Source: Sulfurimonas sp. | GTDB lineage: Bacteria > Campylobacterota > Campylobacteria > Campylobacterales > Sulfurimonadaceae | Direction: 5' to 3' | Assembly: GCA_002733155.1 (NCBI GenBank) | Contig: NVUO01000021.1 | Location: 36,831-46,362 of the forward strand | DNA length: 9,532 bases | Shown here: one piece after another, positions 1 through 6,356 of the stretch | Numbering within the stretch: the stretch's first letter is position 1 | How the letters are laid out: every line of letters starts with the position of its first letter | Notes under the pieces: model-generated | Databases searched by the model: none | The model's input: only the letters and a program-made list of their open reading frames with translations | What the model was told of the DNA's origin: nothing | Made by a program: the position numbers and the translations under genes

Positions 1-1
1 T

Positions 2-1129
2 AAAAAACTTGATGTTGAATCAAATATTAGAAAAACAGTTAAAATATTTCATCTAAAAAATTCTGATGTAAAATTGGTACATAAAAGTTTAAGTGATATT
101 ATCTCAAAACAGGTATATAAAGATCCTGCATTAAAACCAAGTATATCTATAAGTGAAGAGATAAATGCGATTATAGCTATAGGTGAACCAATTATAATTA
201 AGGGTATTAAACTTATAATTGATGAACTTGATAAAGAAAAATATCAGGTTTATGTGCAAGCTAAAATTATTGAGATTAATAAAAAGAATGCAAGTCTTTT
301 AGGACTTAAATATGGTTTCGCAGGCGGAGATGTATCTGCCTCTGGTTTATATGCAATTAGTGCTAACTTTGGTGATATTGGACTAACTAGTACTGCAAGT
401 GCTGGAGTTTTAAGTTATCTTGGGGGTCTTGGTTCTAGCGCTAAAAGTGGATTTGCCTTAGGAGCTACTATAGATTTTTTAGAAACAAATGGTGCCTCTA
501 AATCTATTTCAAACCCATCTATACTTTGTGTAAATAATAAAGAATCATCTATATATGTAGGAAAGACTTTATCTATATCATCAGGTCAGACTTCAATCGC
601 TGGAAGTACTACTGCATCTTTTAAAAGAGAGGATGTAGGTTTAACACTTAAGATTAAACCAAGGGTATCATCATCAGATAAGGTAACCCTAGATATTTCA
701 GCTATTTTAGAAAATATCTTGGATGATGGTAGAAACAGTGCAACTGGTCAACCAGTTACATCAAAACAAGAGGTACAAACTCAGGCGATACTTCGTCATG
801 GTGAGAGTATAATTATTGGTGGTTTAGTAAAAAGTTATGAGTCTACATCTGTAAGTAAGATACCAATATTAGGTGATATCCCCATTATTGGAAAATATCT
901 TTTTTCTTCTACATCAGATAATATAGAAGAAGATAATTTAATAGTAATACTAACTCCATATATAATAGATAAAAGTGAAGAATTATCTAAATTACAAAAG
1001 GATTTAGGTGTAATTGCACAACGTCAAAGAGAATATAATCTTAAAGTATTTAAAAAAATAAAAAATGGTTATTTGAAAAAAGAAAAAAAGAGTGATGTAG
1101 AAGATAATGATATAGAGGAGATATATTAA
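2..1129 (+). CDS. gspD: Type II secretion / pilus secretin, C-terminal part (5' truncated)
   Basis: Outer-membrane secretin that forms the gated channel of a type II secretion or type IV-pilus-like machine. The reading frame is open to the left edge from base 2, so the true start lies outside the window; the TTG at 74 is internal. About 375 codons are visible. The first ~60 residues look like a secretin N-domain repeat: a KIFHLKNSD stretch, then an ILxxQVYKDPALKP-like segment and INAIIAIGEP. The secretin homology domain follows, from VYVQAKIIEINKKN (near base 250) to VILTPYII (near 965). The hallmark IPILGDIPIIGKYLF lies at about 860-904. The last ~40 residues are lysine- and acid-rich and could be a pilotin-binding tail, which is inference. 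The stop overlaps the gspE start as TAATG. The family call is firm. GspD rather than PilQ or MshL rests on the gspE and pseudopilin neighbours. Confidence 0.9.
   Translation, partial: KKLDVESNIRKTVKIFHLKNSDVKLVHKSLSDIISKQVYKDPALKPSISISEEINAIIAIGEPIIIKGIKLIIDELDKEKYQVYVQAKIIEINKKNASLLGLKYGFAGGDVSASGLYAISANFGDIGLTSTASAGVLSYLGGLGSSAKSGFALGATIDFLETNGASKSISNPSILCVNNKESSIYVGKTLSISSGQTSIAGSTTASFKREDVGLTLKIKPRVSSSDKVTLDISAILENILDDGRNSATGQPVTSKQEVQTQAILRHGESIIIGGLVKSYESTSVSKIPILGDIPIIGKYLFSSTSDNIEEDNLIVILTPYIIDKSEELSKLQKDLGVIAQRQREYNLKVFKKIKNGYLKKEKKSDVEDNDIEEIY
1115..1120 (+). promoter_or_regulatory. Ribosome binding site of gspE
   Basis: GAGGAG lies 8 nt before the ATG at 1129, inside the last codons of the secretin gene. 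Together with the one-base TAATG overlap it fixes the gspE start and suggests coupled translation. Confidence 0.7.
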
Positions 1130-2637
1130 TGTTATCACTTGACCCTCTTCATGATATTAAATTAGAGGTATATGAACCAGAAGGACTTGTAACTGATACA
1201 TTCGTTAAAAACTTCTTGCTTTTTAGTGAAGTTAATGGGGAAGTTACAGCCTTAACTTGTGAGAATTATTTAGTAGAGGCTAGTAATTATTATACAAAAC
1301 TAGAAAATAAATATCCGCTTCAAATACTTACAGAAGATTCATATGATAGATTATATAATCGTTTTTTAGAGCTTAGGACTGATAAAGCTATTGAGACTAT
1401 GCAAGAAGATTCTGATGAAGAAGATGATATATCTTTAACAGATTTTTTGCGTACATCATCAGATATTTTAACAAGTGAAGAATCAGCTCCAATTATTAAG
1501 TTTGTAAATGCTTTATTTTATCAAGCAGTTAAAAAAAGAGCATCAGATATACATATAGAGGTTCAAGAAAAACGTGGTGAAGTCCGTTTTCGTATAGATG
1601 GCATGCTTACTAAAAATGCAGATTTAGAGAAAAAAATAGTTAACCTTATAGTATCTCGTATAAAAGTAATATCAAATCTTGATATATCTGAAAAACGTAT
1701 ACCACAGGATGGACGTACACAGATAAAAATAGCTGGCGAGACCTTAGATATTCGTGTATCTGTATTACCTACATTTTATGGTGAGAGAGTTGTAATGAGG
1801 ATATTAATGCAAAGTTCACAAATCCCTCAGATCAATGAGTTAGGTTTTAATGATGAACTCATAGGTGATGTCAAAAAATTGCTTCGTGCATCTCATGGAA
1901 TTATTTTAGTAACTGGACCAACTGGTAGTGGTAAGACTACATCCCTACACTCATTTTTACGTGAGGTTGAAGAACCTGAAAAAAATCTTATTACAGTTGA
2001 AGATCCAGTTGAGTATAAAAGTGATAATATATCTCAGATACAGGTAAATGAAAAAGTAGGACTAAGTTTCGCAGCAGCTCTTCGTTCAATTTTAAGACAA
2101 GATCCTGATGTTATTATGATAGGTGAAATTAGAGATGAAGAGACTGCAAGTATTGCTATACGTGCAGCTTTAACTGGTCACCTAGTGTTTTCTACCTTGC
2201 ATACAAATTCAGCTGCTGCTACAATCTCAAGGCTCGCTGATATGGGAATTGAGCCATTTTTGATATCATCATCATTATTGGGAATTCTTGCCCAGAGGTT
2301 AGTGCGTGTATTATGTAATGAATGTAAGATAGAGGATGTATTAGCAGAAGAGTTTGCACAAGATTATAATTTGCCTAAAGATTCTGTTATTTATAAAGCA
2401 GATGGATGTAAGGCTTGTAACTATAGCGGATATTCAGGTCGTAAATCTATTGGTGAGATTTTAGTAATGAATGATAAAATAAAAGATTTATTAAAAACTA
2501 CTACAGATGAACATACAATCAAAATGAGCCTTGAAGCTGATGGTTTAAAAACTATATCTAAACAACTAGCTTTAATGTTATTATGGGGGGAGACATCATT
2601 AGATGAGGCTATTCGTATCGGAATAGGGCATGCGTGA
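1129..2637 (+). CDS. gspE: Type II secretion assembly ATPase GspE
   Basis: Cytoplasmic hexameric ATPase that drives pseudopilus assembly through the inner-membrane platform. At 502 residues its length is normal for GspE/PilB. Residues 1-110 form a divergent N-terminal domain with an acidic linker (QEDSDEEDD near 92-100). The core begins near ASDIHIE (138-144). Visible motifs are Walker A GPTGSGKTT (263-271), the Asp box ITVEDPVEY (288-296), Walker B DVIMIGEIRD (327-336) and the His box TGHLVFSTLHTN (349-360). Two CxxC pairs (C396/C399 and C427/C430) form the zinc-binding tetracysteine module typical of GspE and PilB. No catalytic residue appears to be missing. It overlaps the secretin gene by 1 nt and, if the longest start is used, the next gene by 8 nt. 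PilT is excluded by the N-terminal domain and the tetracysteine loop. A pilus-type PilB/MshE role cannot be fully excluded. Confidence 0.95.
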   Translation: MLSLDPLHDIKLEVYEPEGLVTDTFVKNFLLFSEVNGEVTALTCENYLVEASNYYTKLENKYPLQILTEDSYDRLYNRFLELRTDKAIETMQEDSDEEDDISLTDFLRTSSDILTSEESAPIIKFVNALFYQAVKKRASDIHIEVQEKRGEVRFRIDGMLTKNADLEKKIVNLIVSRIKVISNLDISEKRIPQDGRTQIKIAGETLDIRVSVLPTFYGERVVMRILMQSSQIPQINELGFNDELIGDVKKLLRASHGIILVTGPTGSGKTTSLHSFLREVEEPEKNLITVEDPVEYKSDNISQIQVNEKVGLSFAAALRSILRQDPDVIMIGEIRDEETASIAIRAALTGHLVFSTLHTNSAAATISRLADMGIEPFLISSSLLGILAQRLVRVLCNECKIEDVLAEEFAQDYNLPKDSVIYKADGCKACNYSGYSGRKSIGEILVMNDKIKDLLKTTTDEHTIKMSLEADGLKTISKQLALMLLWGETSLDEAIRIGIGHA

Positions 2638-2642
2638 TGCCC
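2626..2642 (+). promoter_or_regulatory. Perfect hairpin across the gspE stop / pseudopilin start
   Basis: GGGCAT (2626-2631), a 5-nt loop GCGTG and ATGCCC (2637-2642) form a perfect 6-bp stem in otherwise AT-rich sequence. It contains the gspE TGA (2635-2637) and the first possible ATG of the next gene (2630). It is followed by a G run (2654-2659) and a T run (2664-2669), but the T run lies over 20 nt downstream, so this is not a classical terminator. It could control translational coupling between the two genes, which is inference from structure alone. Confidence 0.45.
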
Positions 2643-3130
2643 ATAGACCGACTGGGGGGAATATTTTTTGTAAAAAAATGTTCGCCGGAAGTCAAAATAG
2701 CTCAATGGCTAGATACGCATTTACTCTTATAGAAGTTATGGTATCTGTGATGATTATATCTGTAGTTATAGCTACTCTTTTACAGATGCGTGGTAATAGT
2801 TCCCATATATTTTTATCTCTTGATAAAAAATTAAAAGTAAATCAGTTAGCATCATTTTTTATTTCAAATGAAAATTATGGATATGAAAATAAAAATACAT
2901 CCTTGGATGAACTAATATCTGAATTTGAACTTGAAGATGATTTAAGAATAAAATTAAAAAATACTAGTGTTAAAATTATTTATCAAGAGATAAACACTAT
3001 TGATATGAGTGAATTTTCTAGCTCAAAAGATAATGGAAATGGTAGCCCAAATATGATTTTTGAGCTGGGTAGGAGTATATTAAAGACTAAAGATTCATCT
3101 ATAGCATTAATGAGGTTAAAACTACAATGA
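2630..3130 (+). CDS. Type II secretion minor pseudopilin (GspI-like)
   Basis: Inner-membrane prepilin-like subunit, probably a minor pseudopilin of the machine encoded upstream. It has a type III (class A) prepilin signal, MARYA followed by FTLIEVMVSVMIISVVIATLL, with the conserved Glu at mature position 5. Cleavage by a prepilin peptidase would fall between Ala and Phe, so position -1 is Ala instead of the usual Gly. The rest (~130 residues) is a poorly conserved soluble domain. The start is uncertain. ATG 2630 overlaps gspE by 8 nt and gives a 30-residue leader. In-frame ATGs at 2678 and 2705 give leaders of 14 and 5 residues, and the 5-residue leader is the more usual size. Codons between 2633 and 2700 (GCC, CCG, GGG GGG, TTC GCC, AGC) differ from the neighbourhood. 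The GspI assignment rests on gene order and the signal sequence. GspH or PilV types are alternatives. Confidence 0.75.
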   Translation: MRDAHRPTGGNIFCKKMFAGSQNSSMARYAFTLIEVMVSVMIISVVIATLLQMRGNSSHIFLSLDKKLKVNQLASFFISNENYGYENKNTSLDELISEFELEDDLRIKLKNTSVKIIYQEINTIDMSEFSSSKDNGNGSPNMIFELGRSILKTKDSSIALMRLKLQ

Positions 3131-3660
3131 TTAAATACAGGTCAGCTTATACATTAATAGAACTTTTAATATCTGTTAGTATTTTATCAATTATGATAGT
3201 TTTTTTATATAAGAGTTATTCTACCTTAAACATATCAAATAAAATTTATGCAAACGAATTAGATAAGATAAAATCTCATCAAATAAAGAAAAAAATAATT
3301 TTTTCAGATTTTTCTTTGATTATAGATAAAGATATAAAGGTTTTAAATCAAGATAAACATATGGATATTGTATATTTTCAAAGCTCCAACTCTATACATA
3401 AGAGATATAATCCATACATATCATATATTGCTAAAAACAATAAGCTTTATAGATTAGAATCTTTAAAAAAATTCAAGGAATACCCACTTTTAAATGATAG
3501 TGTATATGATGTAGATTATTTTGGTGAGATTAATGACTTTAGAGTTTATCAATCTAAAGAAAAAAAAGATACTAACTCAACAAAAATTGATAGTTATTTA
3601 ATTGATGTAAATTTTAAAAAAGAGGAAGAGATTCTTTATAAAATTGTACCTCTTAACTAA
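3127..3660 (+). CDS. Type II secretion minor pseudopilin (GspJ-like)
   Basis: Second prepilin-like protein (177 residues), probably a minor pseudopilin at the pseudopilus tip. It starts MIKYRSA then YTLIELLISVSILSIMIVFLY: a short basic leader, an Ala at -1, the conserved Glu at mature position 5, and one hydrophobic helix that anchors the subunit before assembly. The remainder is a lysine-rich soluble domain with no recognisable motif. The start overlaps the previous stop as ATGA (3127-3130), so the two pseudopilins are probably coupled and made together. A weak GAGG lies at 3112-3115. It is the last + strand gene of the operon in the window, and its stop overlaps the tail of a convergent small gene by 4 bp. 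No terminator hairpin was found after it. GspJ is suggested by order and size; the exact subunit type is not proven. Confidence 0.75.
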   Translation: MIKYRSAYTLIELLISVSILSIMIVFLYKSYSTLNISNKIYANELDKIKSHQIKKKIIFSDFSLIIDKDIKVLNQDKHMDIVYFQSSNSIHKRYNPYISYIAKNNKLYRLESLKKFKEYPLLNDSVYDVDYFGEINDFRVYQSKEKKDTNSTKIDSYLIDVNFKKEEEILYKIVPLN

Positions 3661-3884
3661 TTATCTCTGTATTTTGATATACCACAAGGCTGATTCTTTT
3701 TAGGCGGATTACTTTTTAGATATGTTAAATCTTCTAAAGTTTGATCCAATACTCTTTTTTGTTGTAATAATGGCAACATAATATTGTCTTTTTCATTTAG
3801 CGGAATATCCCAGTTTAATAATAAAGCTTGAACTTCGTCATCTAAGTCTTTTAATGCATTTTTTATGTGTTTAATTGAATTCAT
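3657..3884 (-). CDS. Small hypothetical protein, probably leaderless mRNA
   Basis: A 75-residue soluble protein that I do not recognise. It is predicted mostly helical: residues 1-25 (MNSIKHIKNALKDLDDEVQ) and about 36-58 (an MLPLLQQKRVLDQTLEDL segment) look like two amphipathic helices around a central LLNWDIPLNEKD. The tail is polar with a PPKKNQP stretch and one Cys. It has no signal peptide or membrane segment. It has no Shine-Dalgarno, but an extended -10 box (TGC-TATTAT, minus strand) ends 6 nt before the ATG, which would place the transcription start at the A of the ATG. This promoter fit and the otherwise empty 224 bases between pseudopilin and rpmI support a real gene. It is convergent with the pseudopilin (4-bp overlap at the stops) and divergent from rpmI. 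Function unknown. Confidence 0.6.
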   Translation of the reverse strand: MNSIKHIKNALKDLDDEVQALLLNWDIPLNEKDNIMLPLLQQKRVLDQTLEDLTYLKSNPPKKNQPCGISKYRDN

Positions 3885-3890
3885 AAGCGT

Positions 3891-3899
3891 ATAATAGCA
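3891..3899 (-). promoter_or_regulatory. Extended -10 promoter of the small - strand gene
   Basis: Read on the - strand, TGC then TATTAT is an extended -10 element whose hexamer covers 3896 to 3891. The ATG begins at 3884, so the hexamer occupies -12 to -7 if the ATG is +1. No good -35 is visible at 3914-3919 (TCTAAA), as is usual for AT-rich Campylobacterota promoters. Confidence 0.55.
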
Positions 3900-3919
3900 A
3901 AATTTCAGAATATTTTAGA

Positions 3920-3925
3920 TATAAT
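3920..3925 (+). promoter_or_regulatory. -10 box of the rpmI-rplT promoter
   Basis: A perfect TATAAT, preceded by AT-rich sequence without a clear -35. Transcription would start near 3932, giving a leader of about 26 nt before rpmI. It lies back to back with the promoter of the small - strand gene: the two -10 boxes are only 23 bp apart, so both polymerase footprints cannot be occupied together. Confidence 0.65.
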
Positions 3926-3945
3926 TGCGTCTCTAAAATTTTATG

Positions 3946-3951
3946 AAGGAG
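3946..3951 (+). promoter_or_regulatory. Ribosome binding site deciding the rpmI start
   Basis: AAGGAG, 6 nt before the ATG at 3958. It overlaps the codons of an upstream in-frame ATG at 3943, which is therefore not the start. The 3958 start gives the canonical L35 N-terminus MPKMKS. Confidence 0.85.
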
Positions 3952-3957
3952 TTATCG

Positions 3958-4149
3958 ATGCCAAAAATGAAATCAGTTAAAGGCGCTGTAAAGCGTTTAA
4001 AAGTTAAAAAAAATGGTTCAATCAAACGCGGAACTGCGTATAGAAGTCACATTTTAACTAAGCAAGATGCGGGCACTCGTCGTAAGCAAAATAGTCCTAA
4101 GACTATATCTAAAGCAGATGAGAAAAATATGAAGGCTATGATTAACTAG
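3958..4149 (+). CDS. rpmI: 50S ribosomal protein L35
   Basis: Small, very basic protein of the large ribosomal subunit. The 63 residues are close to the family's usual ~65. The N-terminus MPKMKSVKGAVKRLKVKKNG and the KRGTAYRSHILTKQ segment are diagnostic for bacterial L35. The start is set by a strong AAGGAG and by family alignment; an in-frame ATG at 3943 would add five residues that overlap the RBS. It is the first gene of an rpmI-rplT unit with its own TATAAT promoter. infC, which precedes rpmI in many bacteria, is not here. Expression balance with L20 may be set in the structured spacer that follows. Confidence 0.96.
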   Translation: MPKMKSVKGAVKRLKVKKNGSIKRGTAYRSHILTKQDAGTRRKQNSPKTISKADEKNMKAMIN

Positions 4150-4184
4150 TATCATTTTCATCTTGAGATGGAACCTAGTATCAT
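4146..4184 (+). repeat. Direct repeat CTAGTATCAT, two copies
   Basis: Identical 10-mers at 4146-4155 (overlapping the rpmI stop codon) and 4175-4184, starting 29 nt apart. They flank the first spacer hairpin, so they may reflect a small local duplication or a paired binding site. Confidence 0.5.
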
Positions 4185-4272
4185 AAATCTCCAGTTCTTA
4201 AAAACTGGGCAAGCTACAAAAGTGTAGCACCTTGATCACGATAAAGTGGCTGGGTAAAGAAAAAGGAATAAT
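4150..4272 (+). promoter_or_regulatory. Structured rpmI-rplT spacer, candidate L20 autoregulatory site
   Basis: This 123-nt spacer is long for a ribosomal operon and holds three hairpins: TTTCATC-TTGA-GATGGAA (4156-4173, one G-U pair), CCAGTT-6 nt-AACTGG (4191-4208) and GCTACA-AAAG-TGTAGC (4213-4228). CTAGTATCAT occurs twice (4146-4155 and 4175-4184). CCAG 4191-4194 could pair instead with CTGG 4250-4253, just before the rplT RBS (AAGGA, 4263-4267). L20 is known to repress its own operon in E. coli and B. subtilis by binding mRNA that resembles its 23S site. A similar role here is inference. Processing sites or attenuation are alternatives. Confidence 0.45.
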
Positions 4273-4632
4273 ATGCCAAGAGTAAAAACAGGTGTAGTTC
4301 GTAGAAGAAGACACAAAAAGATTTTAAAACTAGCGAAAGGTTTTTACAGCGGACGCCGTAAACACTTCCGTAAAGCAAAAGAACAAATTGAAAGATCATG
4401 GGTATATGCTCACCGTGATCGTAAGCAAAAGAAACGTGATTTCCGTAAACTATGGATAGTACGTATCAATGCAGCTTCACGTTTAAACGGTATGACTTAC
4501 TCAACTTTTATGAATGGTCTACATAAATCTGGCATCGAACTTGATCGTAAAATTCTTGCTGATATGGCTATGAATGATGCAACAGCTTTTAGTGCAGTTG
4601 TTGAAGCGTCTAAAGCAGCATTAGTAAAATAA
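4273..4632 (+). CDS. rplT: 50S ribosomal protein L20
   Basis: Large-subunit protein that binds 23S rRNA and is needed early in 50S assembly; in other bacteria it also represses its own operon. The 119 residues match the family length (117-119). The N-terminus [19 protein letters not shown], the [18 protein letters not shown] stretch, the [21 protein letters not shown] block and [19 protein letters not shown] are strongly conserved L20 features. AAGGA (4263-4267) precedes the ATG by 5 nt. It is the second gene of the rpmI-rplT unit and is followed within 3 nt by a terminator-like hairpin. Codons here are less AT-biased (CGT, CGC, GGC) than in the signalling genes downstream, as expected for a highly expressed gene. 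Confidence 0.97.
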   Translation: MPRVKTGVVRRRRHKKILKLAKGFYSGRRKHFRKAKEQIERSWVYAHRDRKQKKRDFRKLWIVRINAASRLNGMTYSTFMNGLHKSGIELDRKILADMAMNDATAFSAVVEASKAALVK

Positions 4633-4634
4633 GT

Positions 4635-4658
4635 TTTAGGTTCCTTTTGGAATCTAAA
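4635..4658. terminator. Probable bidirectional terminator between convergent genes
   Basis: TTTAGGTTCC (4635-4644), loop TTTT and GGAATCTAAA (4649-4658) form an uninterrupted 10-bp stem with one G-U pair. It starts 2 nt after the rplT stop and ends right at the stop of the convergent phosphatase gene. The sequence beyond each side is T-rich but not a clean T run, so efficiency is uncertain. Confidence 0.65.
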
Positions 4659-6356
4659 CTATTTAAGTTTTATCTTATGTAAAAATAAAACAGTATTACC
4701 TATACTGTTATAGTATATGCCCTCTGAAGATTGCTTAGATACATATACACCCCTTCCATTAAATGACTCCTTATTTCTAAATATCTTATTTAAAATATTT
4801 GTATCAAATCCTTCACCCTCATCCATTATTTGAGTTATTATATATGTAGATATATGATAGTTTATCTTATGTAAAGTAACATTTATTTTTTTATTGCAGC
4901 CATTTTGTCTTTGAGCTAGGGCATCAAAATATGTATCCTCATTTAAGAGTTTATGTTTATCTTGGGCACTTAAACCGAGACTACCATGTTCAAAGGCATT
5001 CATAAATAGTTCCGTAAATACTATACTAGCACTATATATGAGCTTAGCGTCATTACATAAGTTACTCCAAATATTTGAGTACCAATCATTAGCAATATCA
5101 AGTGTATCTAAGTTACTATCGAATTTTTTTTGATTAATTAATGAGTTTTTTAGATTTAGTTTATTTAAAAATATAAAAGTTATATCATCTTCTTGCTTAT
5201 TGATAGTATTAAATAATTTATTTTTCATATCTTCTTTTGTAAAAGAAGTAAAAAAATCTTCTTCTATAAATTCTGCATAGAGTTTTTTGGAACCTTTTAT
5301 ACTATTTTCTAAGACTCCATCACTATAAAAAAGAAATTTGCTAGTATGTGATGTATCATAAGAAGATATATTAAAATCTTGTATATACTTACTTATAGGT
5401 ATATTATTGGATTTAATCTTTATAACCTTATTATTAGATTGTACTAAAAATGAGGGCATAGCAAACTTAGCATACTTCATATCTTGTTTTATACAGTCCA
5501 TAGTGATAAAATCTACTGATAAACTCTCTTCATCTAATAATATAGGCTTAATATAGTCTAGGGATGCTTCTATTAGCTTATGTAAATTAAAGTTGCATGC
5601 TTGTAGCATCTTATCTAAGATGTGGTTTATAAATGATGTCATAAGCATAGAACTCATAGAGGCTGAGATACCCTTGCCCATTCCATCAACTATAAGATAA
5701 AAGGTAGTTTCATTATTAATCTTTCTAACACTATAGGAATCACCACTTAATACATCTAGAGGTTTATATAAAAAGTCTATTAAAGATATACAGCCCATAT
5801 CTATCATCTGGTAATAAAAATCATTTTTAAGTATATTTAACTCTTTTAAAAATGCTAAATTTTCTTGATAGGAATGATACTGGTCTTTTTTTGATAAGGC
5901 TTGTAATTGCTTATTTTTTTGTTCAAATATATATTTATTTGCTAATAATAATTTAGATGAATTTTCAATTGATTTTAGAACTTCATCTGCTATTATAGGT
6001 TTTTTAATAAAGTTGTTAATATTAAGGGCTAATGCTCTGCTTATTACATTAATATCCTCTATCTCGGATACTAATATAATGGGAATATCATTATCAAACT
6101 CTCTTATTCTTTCAATCATATCTATACCATTTAAATTAGGCATAAAATAATCAGTAATGATAATATCAATATTATTATTTAAATATTTATTGTATCCATC
6201 CTCTCCATCATATGCAAAAAATAGTTTTTTAACACAATTTTTAAAGATACTATAATATAAGTCTTGAGTAGATTGATTATCTTCAACACAAAGAAGTGTT
6301 AAAGATTTTATATATTCTTTAACACCAGCATTTATTTTAGTGTTATTACTATTCAT
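4659..6356 (-). CDS. Response regulator with SpoIIE/PP2C phosphatase and HATPase (anti-sigma kinase-like) domains
   Basis: Cytoplasmic output protein of a partner switch; it probably dephosphorylates and phosphorylates the STAS protein of the same operon. Domains in order (565 residues): a REC receiver at about 19-135 with D26, phospho-acceptor D69, S97 and K119-P120; a helical linker at 138-175; a SpoIIE-type PP2C phosphatase at about 185-398 with G205-D206, D224-G225 in VDGMGKG, YSDG (D346-G347) and DD 390-391; and a GHKL HATPase at about 420-562 with N-box ELFMNAFEHG (E449, N453, H457), DEGEGF (512-517) and GRGVYVS (534-540). All key residues look present. The same order occurs in Pseudomonas HsbR and Shewanella CrsR. 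The ATG directly follows the chemoreceptor stop (TAAATG) with no clear Shine-Dalgarno, suggesting translation by reinitiation. The final target is unknown. No histidine kinase is encoded nearby. Confidence 0.92.
   Translation of the reverse strand: MNSNNTKINAGVKEYIKSLTLLCVEDNQSTQDLYYSIFKNCVKKLFFAYDGEDGYNKYLNNNIDIIITDYFMPNLNGIDMIERIREFDNDIPIILVSEIEDINVISRALALNINNFIKKPIIADEVLKSIENSSKLLLANKYIFEQKNKQLQALSKKDQYHSYQENLAFLKELNILKNDFYYQMIDMGCISLIDFLYKPLDVLSGDSYSVRKINNETTFYLIVDGMGKGISASMSSMLMTSFINHILDKMLQACNFNLHKLIEASLDYIKPILLDEESLSVDFITMDCIKQDMKYAKFAMPSFLVQSNNKVIKIKSNNIPISKYIQDFNISSYDTSHTSKFLFYSDGVLENSIKGSKKLYAEFIEEDFFTSFTKEDMKNKLFNTINKQEDDITFIFLNKLNLKNSLINQKKFDSNLDTLDIANDWYSNIWSNLCNDAKLIYSASIVFTELFMNAFEHGSLGLSAQDKHKLLNEDTYFDALAQRQNGCNKKINVTLHKINYHISTYIITQIMDEGEGFDTNILNKIFRNKESFNGRGVYVSKQSSEGIYYNSIGNTVLFLHKIKLK

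Noticed and set aside
74..1129. Secretin gene starting at TTG 74
   Set aside because: The frame is open to the left edge and the upstream residues fit a secretin N-domain, so TTG 74 is internal and the gene is 5' truncated.
2643..2672. Intrinsic terminator after gspE
   Set aside because: The hairpin at 2626-2642 is over 20 nt from the T run, and the next gene continues the operon on the same strand.
2421..2705. 94-codon open frame on the - strand
   Set aside because: It lies antisense to the conserved 3' end of gspE, matches no family and has no RBS.
3943..3957. Upstream ATG adding five residues to L35
   Set aside because: These bases hold the Shine-Dalgarno AAGGAG, and L35 proteins begin MPKMK at 3958.
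4214..4399. 61-codon hydrophobic open frame on the - strand
   Set aside because: It is antisense to the start of rplT, and its hydrophobic residues are the complement of Lys/Arg codons.
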